From NCBI RefSeq assembly GCF_003385115.1, contig NZ_QUNI01000003.1, forward strand, positions 310,001 to 374,000: DNA of 64,000 bases, in the 5' to 3' direction. The notes beneath the pieces were generated by a model. The model searched no databases. It was not told the DNA's origin and was given only the letters and a program-made list of their open reading frames with translations. The position numbers were made by a program, and so were the translations under genes. The DNA comes from Flavobacterium aquicola (GTDB taxonomy: Bacteria > Bacteroidota > Bacteroidia > Flavobacteriales > Flavobacteriaceae). Of the stretch, positions 49,365 through 58,546 are shown piece by piece; the stretch's first letter is position 1, and every line of letters begins with the position of its first letter.

Positions 49365-50183
49365 TTAAACCACCAACGGCACTTTTCTAAATTCATCTTC
49401 TTCATTACTCACGATTCCTAATTCTTTGTAGATATAATAGAAAGTCGATAAAATCTCAGGTTTTCCGTCGATGATCGCAACATCGTGCTCAAAATGAGCA
49501 GATGGTTTTCCATCAGCGGTGGTGATTGTCCAGCCGTCTTTGTGCTGTTTGATGTTTTTGGTTCCCATGTTGATCATCGGTTCGATTGCAACAACCATTC
49601 CTTCAACAAAAAGTTTTCCGCGTCCTTTTTTACCATAATTAGGCATTTCCGGATCTTCATGCATTTTTTGTCCAACACCGTGACCAACCAATTCCCGAAC
49701 CACACCATAACCATGTGCTTCAGTATATTTTTGGATAGCGTTACCAACATCTTCCACACGGTTTCCAATGCGCAATTCACGGATTCCAACGTATAAAGAC
49801 TCTTTGGTAATTTGAAGCAGTTTTTTAGTTTCGGGAGCAACTTCGCCAATTTCAAACGAATAGGCGTGATCTCCGTGAAAACCATTTTTGAAAGCACCGC
49901 AATCCACCGAAATTACATCACCACTTTCCAATGGCTTGTTGTTCGGGATTCCGTGTACTACCTGAGAGTTTGGACTCATACACAATGAATTCGGGAAATC
50001 GTAAAGTCCAAGGAAACTTGGAACAGCTCCATGGTCACGAATGAATTCTTCGGCTCTTTTGTCCAGATATAATGTGGTAACTCCTTCTTTTATTTCAGAA
50101 GCAATCATTCCTAATGTTTTTGATACGATTAAGGCACTTTCGCGCATTAATTCTATTTCCTCACGGGTTTTTTGAATAATCAT
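49365..50183 (-). CDS. map: Type I methionine aminopeptidase
   Basis: A 272-residue dinuclear-metal aminopeptidase removing the initiator Met. It shows VPSFLGLYDFPNSLCMSPNSQVVHGIPN with the substrate His near residue 79, metal ligands in VISVDCGAFKNGFHGDHAYSFEIG (two Asp), RELVGHGVGQKMHEDPEMPN (His), VVAIEPMINMG (Glu) and SAHFEHDVAII (Glu). Complete, normal length. It is encoded away from the ribosomal operon, so it is probably one of two copies in the genome. A -7 box TACTTTTG is at 50204-50211. Confidence 0.95.
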   Translation of the reverse strand: MIIQKTREEIELMRESALIVSKTLGMIASEIKEGVTTLYLDKRAEEFIRDHGAVPSFLGLYDFPNSLCMSPNSQVVHGIPNNKPLESGDVISVDCGAFKNGFHGDHAYSFEIGEVAPETKKLLQITKESLYVGIRELRIGNRVEDVGNAIQKYTEAHGYGVVRELVGHGVGQKMHEDPEMPNYGKKGRGKLFVEGMVVAIEPMINMGTKNIKQHKDGWTITTADGKPSAHFEHDVAIIDGKPEILSTFYYIYKELGIVSNEEDEFRKVPLVV

Positions 50184-50203
50184 ATTTGAGAATTTTCAGT
50201 TTG

Positions 50204-50211
50204 CAAAAGTA
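50204..50211 (-). promoter_or_regulatory. -7 box of map
   Basis: TACTTTTG on the minus strand, 20 nt before the start; -33 not clear. Confidence 0.4.
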
Positions 50212-50260
50212 CAATTTTAAAATTATTTTTTTTGGGTTGGACTAGTTTTTAATTTTGACT

Positions 50261-50380
50261 GCAGATTCGCAGATTTTAAAATAAAAAAGCATTAAAGTTT
50301 TTGCCTTAATTGAAATTTCCGCAAATTAATTTCTCTTCAGTAATACAATTTTGTTTTACAAAAAAAATCTGCTAATCTGC
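50261..50380. repeat. Inverted repeat between map and DUF445
   Basis: GCAGATTCGCAGATTTT (50261-50277) and AAAATCTGCTAATCTGC (50364-50380) are complementary with one mismatch, separated by an 86-nt AT-rich loop. The following TTTGCGAAATTCTTTGCGTTC resembles a degraded repeat. The 288-nt gap holds no gene. Confidence 0.6.
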
Positions 50381-50471
50381 GGTTGATTCTTTTGCGAAAT
50401 TCTTTGCGTTCTTAGCAGTTAAATTTCTGGATATAGTTTCTTAAATTAGCAATAAATCAATCTTTTAGATT

Positions 50472-51725
50472 ATGAGCACATCATTAGATCAGGAAAATAG
50501 TAAAAAAGAACAGGATTTGGTAAAAATGAAAAGAGGCGCGTTAGTCCTTTTGGGCATTGCTGTTGTTCTTTTCGTGCTTGCCAGTTATTATAAAATAGGA
50601 TGGCTGAAAGCTTTTAGTGAAGCTGCAATGGTTGGCGGTATTGCCGATTGGTTTGCTGTTGTGGCACTATTTCGGCATCCGCTTGGGATTCCGATTCCCC
50701 ATACGGCTTTGATTCCGAGCAATAAAGATAAGATTGGAGAGAATTTGGGAAGTTTCGTTTCGGATGAATTTTTGACGAGGGAAAAATTAGAAGTAAAAAT
50801 TGAACAATTCAATGTCGCTGTAAAAGCTTCGGATTGGTTAATTGAGGAGAAGAATGCTAATCTTGTGGCCGGTTTAGTGACCGATAATGCGATTCCCCGC
50901 ATTTTAAAAACGATCGATGATGAGGAAGTGAAGCATTTCATTCAGGAGCAATTCAGTGCTAAGCTGAGTAAATTGAATTTTGGTGAATGGCTTGCACTTG
51001 GTTTGGAAGCTTTGGCAAAAAGTAAAAAACAGGAAGAATTGGTAACCAATGTTTTGAAAACGCTAATTGTAGAATTAGAAAATAACAAACATCTGATAGA
51101 AGAGAAAGTCAAAAGTTCAACGCCATTTTTGTCTTTTGGCTTGGCCGATAAAAAAATAACTGAAGGCGTTTTTAATGGGCTGTATGATTTCTTGGAGCAG
51201 GCTAGTCATCAGGACAGTGCCATCCGAAAAAAAATAAATGAGTATGTACTGCGCTTTATAACTGAGTTGAGACACTCATCCGAAATGCAGCAAAAAGTTA
51301 ATGAATTGGTTCTTGCTTTTGCTAGTAAAAAAGAAGTTCAGGATTACATCAGCGGTATTTGGCTTGAAATTAAAATGGCTATAGACAATGATTTGGCACA
51401 AAAAGAAGAATCTGCAATAAAAAAGAGCATTGCCAATATGATTCAGGGTTTTGGAAAAGGCATACAGGCAGATCAACTGATGATGGACAAGATTAATGAT
51501 TTTATCAAAAATGATGTTTTGTCTGTGCTTATTAATAATAAAAAAATGATTGGCGATTTAATTTCTTCGACCGTAAAAAGCTGGGATACCGATGAAGTTG
51601 CCAAAAAACTGGAACTGGAAATAGGAGGAGACCTTCAATTTATCAGAATTAATGGAACGCTCGTTGGCGGATTTGTTGGGCTGTTGATTTATGGCTTTGA
51701 TTGCCTTTTGCTATATTTTATTTAA
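50472..51725 (+). CDS. DUF445 membrane protein
   Basis: A 417-residue DUF445 (YjiN-like) protein. A membrane helix near residues 21-40 (RGALVLLGIAVVLFVLASYYKIG) is followed by the signature LKAFSEAAMVGGIADWFAVVALFRHPLGIPIPHTALIPSNKDKIGENLGSFVSDEFL, a long amphipathic helical body, and a C-terminal membrane helix (INGTLVGGFVGLLIYGFDCLLLYFI). The family has no proven function. It is followed by the CoA-transferase gene after 110 nt, which seems to have its own promoter. Confidence 0.88.
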   Translation: MSTSLDQENSKKEQDLVKMKRGALVLLGIAVVLFVLASYYKIGWLKAFSEAAMVGGIADWFAVVALFRHPLGIPIPHTALIPSNKDKIGENLGSFVSDEFLTREKLEVKIEQFNVAVKASDWLIEEKNANLVAGLVTDNAIPRILKTIDDEEVKHFIQEQFSAKLSKLNFGEWLALGLEALAKSKKQEELVTNVLKTLIVELENNKHLIEEKVKSSTPFLSFGLADKKITEGVFNGLYDFLEQASHQDSAIRKKINEYVLRFITELRHSSEMQQKVNELVLAFASKKEVQDYISGIWLEIKMAIDNDLAQKEESAIKKSIANMIQGFGKGIQADQLMMDKINDFIKNDVLSVLINNKKMIGDLISSTVKSWDTDEVAKKLELEIGGDLQFIRINGTLVGGFVGLLIYGFDCLLLYFI

Positions 51726-51790
51726 AACAAAATGATCAATTGCAAGATGATTGGTTTGGTTTTGCAGTTTGCTCATGAGTATTGTCATAT

Positions 51791-51818
51791 TTTGTCTTTT
51801 TTAATTATTTTACTTTTG
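51791..51818 (+). promoter_or_regulatory. Possible promoter of the CoA-transferase gene
   Basis: TTTG at 51791-51794 and TACTTTTG at 51811-51818, spacing 16 nt (slightly short), 17 nt before the ATG. Confidence 0.45.
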
Positions 51819-51835
51819 TTCCAATTATAACATTT

Positions 51836-53104
51836 ATGGGAAAATATATTACCGCCGAAGAAGCAGTGAAATTAGTAAAATCGGGCGATCGGGTTTATTT
51901 ACAAGCGGCAGCGGCAACACCTACATTATTGGCAAATGCATTAACTGAAAGAGCTTCGGAGTTGAGAAATGTAGAGATTTGCCATTTGCATACAGAAGGA
52001 GAAGCGCGTTATGCTAATCCGGAATTGGCTGAGAGTTTTCATGTAAATTCTTTTTTTATTGGAGGCAATGTTCGGCATACTTTGAAAGCTGGAAATGGTT
52101 CCTATACGCCCGTTTTCCTTAGCGAGCTGCCTTATTTGTTTAGAAATAATGTTATCCCACTGGATGTTGTTTTTATTCATGTTTCTCCGCCGGATAAGCA
52201 TGGATATTGTTCGCTGGGTGTCTCTGTAGAGGCTTCGGTTGCGGCAATTGAGAATGCTAAAATTGTCATTGCTCAGGTAAATCCCCGAATGCCGAGAACT
52301 TTTGGCGACGGAATTATTCATATCTCGGAGCTGAATTATCTGGTTGAAGTTGATGTGCCCATTTACACTCACGAAGTAGAACCGTTTACTGCTGAGGAAG
52401 ACAAAATAGGAAGTTATATTGCGTCTTTGATTGATGACAGAAGTACGCTTCAAATGGGGATTGGTTCTATTCCTAATGCTGCTTTGAGCAAATTGACAAA
52501 TCACAAAGACTTAGGACTGCATACCGAAATGTTTTCGGATGGTGTGATTGATCTGATTGAAAACGATGTGATCAACTGTAATTATAAAGGATCTTTGAGA
52601 GGGAAGGTTTTGTCAACTTTTTTATTGGGTTCAAAACGCTTGTATGATTTTGTAAATGATAATCCTTTTATTGAATTGAGAGAATCATCTTTTGTGAATG
52701 ACACCGCCCGAATAAGGAAAAATCCCAAGATGATTGCAATAAATTCTGCGATTGAAGTCGATTTGACTGGTCAGGTTTGCGCAGATTCTATCGGTCCGCA
52801 AATGTATTCGGGTGTTGGCGGGCAAATGGATTTTATACGTGGTGCTTCCTTGAGTGATGGGGGAAAAGCCATTATTGCTTTGCCGTCGACAACTAAAAAT
52901 GGACAAAGCCGAATTGTGCCTTTTCTGAAACAGGGTGCAGGAGTGGTAACAACCCGCGGTCATATTCATTATGTAATTACCGAAAACGGAATTGCCGACC
53001 TGAAAGGAAAATCATTAAAACAGCGTGCTGCCGCATTGGTTTCTATTGCTCATCCCGATCATCAGGAAAGAATCGAGAAAGAGTATTTTTATTTGTTGAG
53101 CTAA
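51836..53104 (+). CDS. Acetyl-CoA hydrolase/CoA-transferase family protein
   Basis: A 422-residue CoA-transferase (4-hydroxybutyrate CoA-transferase/acetyl-CoA hydrolase group). The start at 51836 (MGKYITAEEAVKLVKSGDRVYLQ) follows the -7 box; a longer frame would include promoter DNA. Motifs include VFIHVSPPDKHGYCSLGVSVEASVAAIENAK near 130, LIDDRSTLQMGIGSIPNAAL near 205, TEMFSDGVIDLIE with the catalytic Glu near 235, and VCADSIGPQMYSGVGGQMDFIRGASLSDGGKAIIALPSTT near 315. It moves CoA between short acyl groups and acetate; the preferred acyl group cannot be read. Confidence 0.92.
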   Translation: MGKYITAEEAVKLVKSGDRVYLQAAAATPTLLANALTERASELRNVEICHLHTEGEARYANPELAESFHVNSFFIGGNVRHTLKAGNGSYTPVFLSELPYLFRNNVIPLDVVFIHVSPPDKHGYCSLGVSVEASVAAIENAKIVIAQVNPRMPRTFGDGIIHISELNYLVEVDVPIYTHEVEPFTAEEDKIGSYIASLIDDRSTLQMGIGSIPNAALSKLTNHKDLGLHTEMFSDGVIDLIENDVINCNYKGSLRGKVLSTFLLGSKRLYDFVNDNPFIELRESSFVNDTARIRKNPKMIAINSAIEVDLTGQVCADSIGPQMYSGVGGQMDFIRGASLSDGGKAIIALPSTTKNGQSRIVPFLKQGAGVVTTRGHIHYVITENGIADLKGKSLKQRAAALVSIAHPDHQERIEKEYFYLLS

Positions 53105-53112
53105 GCTCTATT

Positions 53113-53149
53113 AAAAAAAATCCACAAATTAAGTACTTATAATTTGTGG
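53113..53149 (-). terminator. Terminator of the TolC-HlyD-ABC operon
   Basis: CCACAAATTA (53122-53131) / TAATTTGTGG (53140-53149), 8-nt loop; on the minus strand it is followed by eight T. It lies 26 nt after the TolC stop. Confidence 0.85.
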
Positions 53150-53174
53150 CTGTTAATGATTCATTTATAAGTTA

Positions 53175-54563
53175 TTAATCAGGATTGGCTATAATTTTAA
53201 AAAGGTCTGAATTGGAAATATAATAGCGATTTTCTAATGCTATTTGAGCAAGCTGTGAACTCACTAAATTATTTTCTCTGGAATTGATTAGAAACAAAGA
53301 ACTTTCACCAATGCTAAACAAACGCTCTTCTGCTTTTAGCATAGTGTTATTATCTTTAACTAGGGTTTTGGCCAAATCCTTTTGTTTGGAAAGCGATTGG
53401 ATTTCTATTTTTTGAGCAGTAATTTTATTTTTTAACTGCTGTTTTTCGAGGCTCATTGCAAATTCGGTTTCCTGAACTTTGTATTCTGCCAGTTTTATAC
53501 TTCCTCTTTCTTTTCTCAGAAAAATGGGGAAAGAGAAATCTAAACCAATTTTATAATCTTCAAATTGGTAATTATCAATATAACTCGGTTCGGATAAATA
53601 ATAATAACTCACATCAACTTTTGGAAGCAACATGTTCGATTTTAATTTTTTATCGACGGTAAGCATGTCAATTTTACTCTGTAAAGCATTTATTTTTGGA
53701 TGCTTTAAGATGTCGAAATCCTGATTGAGTAATTCGTTCGTCTTTAAGGTTTCCTGTATGGTGCTTTCCAGATTGGTATCGGGAATTAATATATCAGAAA
53801 GCTCAAGAGGAATATTATTTTCTAACCAAAGAAAATTAGATAATTCCAGCTTCGCTTTGTTCAATTTCAGCTTAGAATCTTCAAGGCTCAATTGTCTGTT
53901 TTTTATGTTGATGCCTGCTTCAACGCTGTCTATTGCTGGTTTATCCCCATGCTGAATGGAAGTAATAATTCCTTTGTACCGAATTTCGGCATTGGTTTTA
54001 TAACTTTCATACATTTTAACTTCGTTATAGTTTTTTTTCCAATTGAAATAGGCGATCGAAGCGTCATACAAAACGCTGATGGCTTGCAGTTTTCTTTCAG
54101 ATTGGCTTAATTCTATCTGCATTTTTGCTTTACGAATATCAGCCATTCTTTGATTGATAAATAAACCCTGCCCGAGCGGAACACTTATCCCGAAAGAAGT
54201 CAATCCAGCACTTGGAGTCGTATTTTGCGGATTTAAATAATAGCCCTGATTGTCATCAAAACTGGCTTTAAGTTCAATTCCGTACCAAGTTGGAATTTTG
54301 AAGCTACTGTTTAAAATAGAGTAATATTCCTTGTCTTTGAATTGTTTTTTATCATAATCAACTTCTATTTTTGGATCAAATGCACCGCGGGCTGTCATCA
54401 GATTAGCTTGCGATTTACTCACTTCCAAATTGGCATTCTTCACCATTGGATGGAATTTTTTCACATAACCCAAAAATTCATTATAGGTAAATTGCTCGCT
54501 TGGTTTTTCCTGTGCGTTCGCCAAAAATCCAAAACAAATTAAAAGTAAATATAGCTTTTTCAT
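53175..54563 (-). CDS. TolC-family outer-membrane export channel protein
   Basis: A 462-residue protein starting at 54563 with signal peptide MKKLYLLLICFGFLANAQ. The TolC repeat architecture is visible: long helices (VSKSQANLMTARGAFDPKIEVDYDKK; IRKAKMQIELSQSERKLQAISVLYDASIAYFNWKKNY; LAEYKVQETEFAMSLEKQQLKNKITAQKIEIQ) and SFGISVPLGQGLFI/IGLDFSFPIFLRKERG strand-turns of the barrel. Its ATG shares a base with the stop of the HlyD gene (TAATG), so translation is coupled. It should form the outer-membrane trimer of a type I exporter. Confidence 0.9.
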   Translation of the reverse strand: MKKLYLLLICFGFLANAQEKPSEQFTYNEFLGYVKKFHPMVKNANLEVSKSQANLMTARGAFDPKIEVDYDKKQFKDKEYYSILNSSFKIPTWYGIELKASFDDNQGYYLNPQNTTPSAGLTSFGISVPLGQGLFINQRMADIRKAKMQIELSQSERKLQAISVLYDASIAYFNWKKNYNEVKMYESYKTNAEIRYKGIITSIQHGDKPAIDSVEAGINIKNRQLSLEDSKLKLNKAKLELSNFLWLENNIPLELSDILIPDTNLESTIQETLKTNELLNQDFDILKHPKINALQSKIDMLTVDKKLKSNMLLPKVDVSYYYLSEPSYIDNYQFEDYKIGLDFSFPIFLRKERGSIKLAEYKVQETEFAMSLEKQQLKNKITAQKIEIQSLSKQKDLAKTLVKDNNTMLKAEERLFSIGESSLFLINSRENNLVSSQLAQIALENRYYISNSDLFKIIANPD

Positions 54564-55909
54564 TATTTCTTTTCTTTTGTCGTTTTTGTTTCTTGTTTGT
54601 AATAATTTGGAGGGAATCCATTTAAAACTCGCCAAATTTCAAACCAAATGGGCACATTGTCCAATAAAGCCAAAGTTTGCGCACCAGAACCAATGCTTAG
54701 TTCTTTTGGCCATTTTGCTTCTTCTTTATCGGGAGCAATTAGAACTCTGTATTTTCCGTTGGGACTAATGAAATTTTCGATAGCCACTATGGTACCGCCA
54801 AAGGTTCCGTATGAAATATCAGGCCATCCAGAAAATACGATTGTTGGCCATCCGTCAAACCAGACACGAACTTTTTCGCCTCTGTGAATCAGCGGTAAGT
54901 CGATAGGATCAACATAAGTTTCCACCGCAATTTCATAAGACGAAGGCATAATCGTAGCAATTGCAGTACCTTCTTTTACTGTTTCTCCAATCCCCGATTG
55001 CAGTGCTCTGTTGATGTAGCCGTTTTGAGCCGCTTTGATGTAGTACATGCCATTACGGATGCTGTAATTAGCATACTGGTTTTCTAATTTATTAACTTGA
55101 GCTTTTGCATCGTATTGACTGCTCAGCGCAGTAAACTTATCACTTTGTGATTTTGAAGCTTTTTCAGAATACTCAGCAGTGATTCGGCTAATTTCAACTT
55201 TGGAGTTAATTAAATCATTTTTACTGCTCAATAATTTGTTTTCCTGATTGATTATTTTAGCTTCTACTTCTTGTAATTTCAAGCGTTTTTCTTCAACATC
55301 CGTTAAGGGTTTCAGTCCCTCTTTATTGAGTTGAACCGTACGATTAAACTGGGTATTAGCAATTTTTAGCTGGGTATTTACTGCAACCAAATCTATACTG
55401 TCGCTTTTTATTTTTAAATAGGCTTGTTTAATTTTATTTTGCGCCTGTTCTAATTTTAATTTTTTTTCAGCTTCAATAGCACCTAGCTGATTAGATAAGC
55501 TCACAACTTTAGCCTCATACGATTCTACAGCACTTTTCTTAGCTTCTACTTGGTTTTTGGTGTTTTCCACTAAATTTGGATCCATGTAGTCCTCCTTGAT
55601 TTCAGAAATAAATAAAATGGTATCTCCTTTTTTTACATAGTCTCCTTCCTGAACGTACCATTTCTCGATTCGGCCTGAAATAACACTTTGTATCGATTGC
55701 GGGCGCTGGTTCGGCTTAAGGGTTGTTACCGCTCCAGATCCGGAAATATTTTGTGTCCAAGGCAAAAATAATAGCGCTATTGCTAATATTGAAACGCCAA
55801 GTATAATTTTGTTTAAAATTTTATAAGGCGCTTTATTTTCAAGTGTCTGAACGGTTTTAAAATGTTCAGACGATTGATTTGGTTTTCTGTTGTCGGATAT
55901 ATTTAGCAT
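54563..55909 (-). CDS. HlyD-family periplasmic adaptor
   Basis: A 448-residue membrane fusion protein. One N-terminal membrane helix (IILGVSILAIALLFLPWTQNI, about 33-54) is followed by the lipoyl half-motif SVISGRIEKWYVQEGDYVKKGDTILFI, a coiled-coil hairpin of about 180 residues, the second lipoyl half (YYIKAAQNGYINRALQSGIGETVKEGTAIATIMP) and a beta-barrel (VETYVDPIDLPLIHRGEKVRVWFDGWP). It bridges the ABC transporter to the TolC partner encoded next. The start is 3 nt after the ABC gene stop. Confidence 0.9.
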   Translation of the reverse strand: MLNISDNRKPNQSSEHFKTVQTLENKAPYKILNKIILGVSILAIALLFLPWTQNISGSGAVTTLKPNQRPQSIQSVISGRIEKWYVQEGDYVKKGDTILFISEIKEDYMDPNLVENTKNQVEAKKSAVESYEAKVVSLSNQLGAIEAEKKLKLEQAQNKIKQAYLKIKSDSIDLVAVNTQLKIANTQFNRTVQLNKEGLKPLTDVEEKRLKLQEVEAKIINQENKLLSSKNDLINSKVEISRITAEYSEKASKSQSDKFTALSSQYDAKAQVNKLENQYANYSIRNGMYYIKAAQNGYINRALQSGIGETVKEGTAIATIMPSSYEIAVETYVDPIDLPLIHRGEKVRVWFDGWPTIVFSGWPDISYGTFGGTIVAIENFISPNGKYRVLIAPDKEEAKWPKELSIGSGAQTLALLDNVPIWFEIWRVLNGFPPNYYKQETKTTKEKK

Positions 55910-55912
55910 TTT

Positions 55913-57571
55913 TTATTTTTTTGAGTCAGATATTATTTTACCATCTTCCATTGTTATAATACGATTGCTCTTCGTTTTCCAATACGGATTTTTAGACGAA
56001 ACAACGATGGTCCAATTATGTTCCTTGGATGTTAAGAAATCAATAATTTCTTTAGCAACATTTTCATCCATTGTATCGGTTGGATCTTCGTAAAAAAGAA
56101 CTTTAGGCTTGTGTATGATACTTCGGGCTAATAATATTTTCTGAACATTTGAAGAGCTCAACTGTTTTGCTTCGGGGAAAATTTGGGTTTCAATACCATT
56201 TGGCAGTGATTTAACCAGACTGCTTAGTTGTAATCCGGTGACTACCCATTTTAAATCTTCGCTGGTTATTGTTTTGTCTTTAAATGTAATATTATCTAAA
56301 ATACTTCCCTCAAAAGGCGTCTCACCATGAATAATTGTACCAATCTGCGAGCGGTACTGTCTTAGATTTATCTTTTTGAAGGTGTCATCATTAATGTAAA
56401 AAGAACCTGCAGTGTGCTGTAATAAACCTGAAAGTATTCTCATTAATGTCGTTTTACCTGAACCGTTTTTTCCGTCTAAAAAGATATGTTCCCCCTGATC
56501 AATTTTTAAGCTGACCATGCTTAATGTTTTTTGTTTTGAATCGGGGAATCGAAACATTAGATTTTCTGTCTCCAGACTAATATTAGTATAACAATTGTCA
56601 TAAGGTTCAGCTGTTTCTTCTTCTAATTCCATATCGGATACCTGCCCAATTTTTTCGGTAGCAGTCAGTACATCATAAAAAGTTTCTAAACCCAAAATGA
56701 TTTTTTCAACAGAATTAATTACCAATAAAATAATGATTTCTGCAGCCACAAACTGACCGATATTCATTTGTTGTGATAATACTAAATAGCCTCCTAGAGA
56801 CAATAAAGTAGCTGTAATTAAAACTTTAAAACCTATCAATTGAATGAATTGTCTTTTGATTACATTGAAATGTTTTTCACGATAATCAATATAACCGGAA
56901 ACGATATCATCATTTTTTTTCAAAGCATAATTGTAATTCAGATCGTTTCTGAAACTGAAATTATTACGCGCAATTTCCTGCAGCCAGCCAGCCACTTTGT
57001 ATTTGAATTTAGATTCTTTCAAACTGGTATCAAGTCCGGATTTGTAGGAGAATTTAAAAATGAAGTACAACAAGAAGAATAAGAGTATTCCAAAAACAAT
57101 AAAGTACGGATGATACAGCGACAAGAGGATTAAGCCAAATGCAATTTGTAATAAAGCAGCCGAAAAATCAATTAATAATTTTGAAGTTCCTTTTTGAATC
57201 GTTAACGTATCAAAAAAACGATTGGCAATTTCTGGCGGATAAGAATTGTATAATGCTTCGAATTTTATTTTAGGCAAACGTGTTGCAAATTCAAAAGAGG
57301 AACGAATGAATATTTTTTGCTGTAAATTTTCTGTTATTCGAAGCTGCATTAATGAAAGCACCCCTACAAGAGCAACACCAACTATCACAATAATTGTTAG
57401 AACAATCCAAGAAACACTGGCGTGACCTGATTGTATGAAATTAATAATTGCCTGAATGCCCAAAGGCAGTGATAAGCTCAATAATCCTGCAAAAATCGCG
57501 TAGAAAAAAATTTGAACGACGTCTTTTTTGTCTAATTGAAGTAAATTATAAAATCGCTGTAGTGGTGTCAT
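55913..57571 (-). CDS. ABC exporter (fused membrane and ATPase domains) with degenerate ATPase motifs
   Basis: A 552-residue half-transporter: five to six membrane helices in residues 17-300, then an ATPase domain. Walker A is intact (DGKNGSGKTTLM, 366-377), but other motifs are altered: signature LSSSN (471-475) in place of LSGGQ; Walker B with its Glu is VLFYED, i.e. Glu495-Asp496 instead of Asp-Glu; the Q-loop Gln is replaced (IIHGETPFEGS, near 413); the switch His is replaced by SSK (525-527). Family members with the same swapped ED occur in Bacteroidetes, so this may be a distinct subfamily. It is the likely motor of the HlyD/TolC exporter. No exported substrate gene lies nearby. Confidence 0.88.
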   Translation of the reverse strand: MTPLQRFYNLLQLDKKDVVQIFFYAIFAGLLSLSLPLGIQAIINFIQSGHASVSWIVLTIIVIVGVALVGVLSLMQLRITENLQQKIFIRSSFEFATRLPKIKFEALYNSYPPEIANRFFDTLTIQKGTSKLLIDFSAALLQIAFGLILLSLYHPYFIVFGILLFFLLYFIFKFSYKSGLDTSLKESKFKYKVAGWLQEIARNNFSFRNDLNYNYALKKNDDIVSGYIDYREKHFNVIKRQFIQLIGFKVLITATLLSLGGYLVLSQQMNIGQFVAAEIIILLVINSVEKIILGLETFYDVLTATEKIGQVSDMELEEETAEPYDNCYTNISLETENLMFRFPDSKQKTLSMVSLKIDQGEHIFLDGKNGSGKTTLMRILSGLLQHTAGSFYINDDTFKKINLRQYRSQIGTIIHGETPFEGSILDNITFKDKTITSEDLKWVVTGLQLSSLVKSLPNGIETQIFPEAKQLSSSNVQKILLARSIIHKPKVLFYEDPTDTMDENVAKEIIDFLTSKEHNWTIVVSSKNPYWKTKSNRIITMEDGKIISDSKK

Positions 57572-57588
57572 AGGAAAAAATTATTATT

Positions 57589-58263
57589 TTATTTTTGTAA
57601 TGCTCTGGATGCTAAATCTAAATAAAACGAAGTCACTGTTGTAGTTTCATTACAGTCAGTGATTGTTTTTAAATGATCATTAAGGAAATGCTGATGTAAA
57701 CTTCCTTCGACAATTGTCGAGGCTAAACTTTTAGAATAAGGATAATCCGGATTGGTCTCATTAATAAAATTTGCCAGTCGGTTGATTATACTTTTATATA
57801 CTAAAAAATAGCCTTCTTTGTTATCTTCATCAACTTCTTTGGTGTACAAAGCTTTGCTGAATTCAGATATAATAATTTTGTTTAAAATGGCTTCGTTGAT
57901 ATGTTTTGTACTGTCATCATCTATAATTTTTTCGGTAACAACGGTAATGGCTTTTGTTAATTTTTCGCTAGAATTCTGAATGTTATTGGTTGCAAAAATG
58001 AGTTTGTATTCCATCCAGCTCCAATACCAAGTTGATAAGTAAATAACGAGTTTGTGTTTGTTTTCAAAATACCGATAAATTGAACTTTCGTTGGATTGTA
58101 TACGCTCGCCAAGTTTCTTAAAAGTAAAATGTTCCAGTCCAATTTCTTCAATTAACAAAATACTGTTCTGAATAATTTTTCTACCTAATTCTGATGTTTC
58201 AGGATCTTTGATATACAGTTTCTCATTGACTTTTATTTTTAAATTTTCTAACAAAGCGCTCAT
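57589..58263 (-). CDS. TetR-family transcriptional regulator
   Basis: A 224-residue regulator starting at 58263 (MSALLENLKIKVNEKL). The helix-turn-helix is LGRKIIQNSILLIEEIGLEHFTFKKLGERIQSNESSIYRYFENKHKLVIYLSTWYW, clear TetR type, with a divergent ligand domain. It is the first gene of the ABC/HlyD/TolC operon, 17 nt before the ABC gene, and most likely controls it. A -7 box TAAATTTG (58282-58289, minus) is overlapped on its upstream side by the palindrome AGTAATACT (58292-58300), a possible operator. Confidence 0.88.
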   Translation of the reverse strand: MSALLENLKIKVNEKLYIKDPETSELGRKIIQNSILLIEEIGLEHFTFKKLGERIQSNESSIYRYFENKHKLVIYLSTWYWSWMEYKLIFATNNIQNSSEKLTKAITVVTEKIIDDDSTKHINEAILNKIIISEFSKALYTKEVDEDNKEGYFLVYKSIINRLANFINETNPDYPYSKSLASTIVEGSLHQHFLNDHLKTITDCNETTTVTSFYLDLASRALQK

Positions 58264-58281
58264 GGTCAGTTGTTTTTTATA

Positions 58282-58300
58282 CAAATTTAATAGTAATACT
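58282..58300 (-). promoter_or_regulatory. Promoter and possible operator of the TetR-ABC operon
   Basis: TAAATTTG on the minus strand (58282-58289) with the 9-nt palindrome AGTAATACT immediately upstream (58292-58300). The operator role is a guess. Confidence 0.45.
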
Positions 58301-58473
58301 TTTGACTTAGTGATTTTAACATTTAATTATATGAAAAATGACCATTTTCTAATGTTGCTCTAATGTTGAGTTGTTTTTGTATGAAAATTACTTTTACTAC
58401 AGACAGATTAATTGATAAAGAATAAAATTAATGATTTTATTAAAATGATGTTTTGTCTGTAGTTATCAATAAC

Positions 58474-58512
58474 AAAAAACGGGTGCTGAAATTAATCAGC
58501 ACCCGTTTTTAA
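58474..58512. terminator. Terminator of gpmI
   Basis: Stem AAAACGGGTGCTGA / TCAGCACCCGTTTT with a 6-nt loop and A/T runs on both sides, 35 nt after the gpmI stop codon. The 283-nt gap 58264-58546 holds nothing else recognised. Confidence 0.9.
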
Positions 58513-58546
58513 AATTTAGGTATGAAAACCTTTGGATTTTTTTTAA

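Noticed and set aside
55913..57571. ABC gene as a pseudogene
   Set aside because: Full length, intact Walker A and membrane domain, and a tightly packed operon argue that it is functional despite altered motifs.
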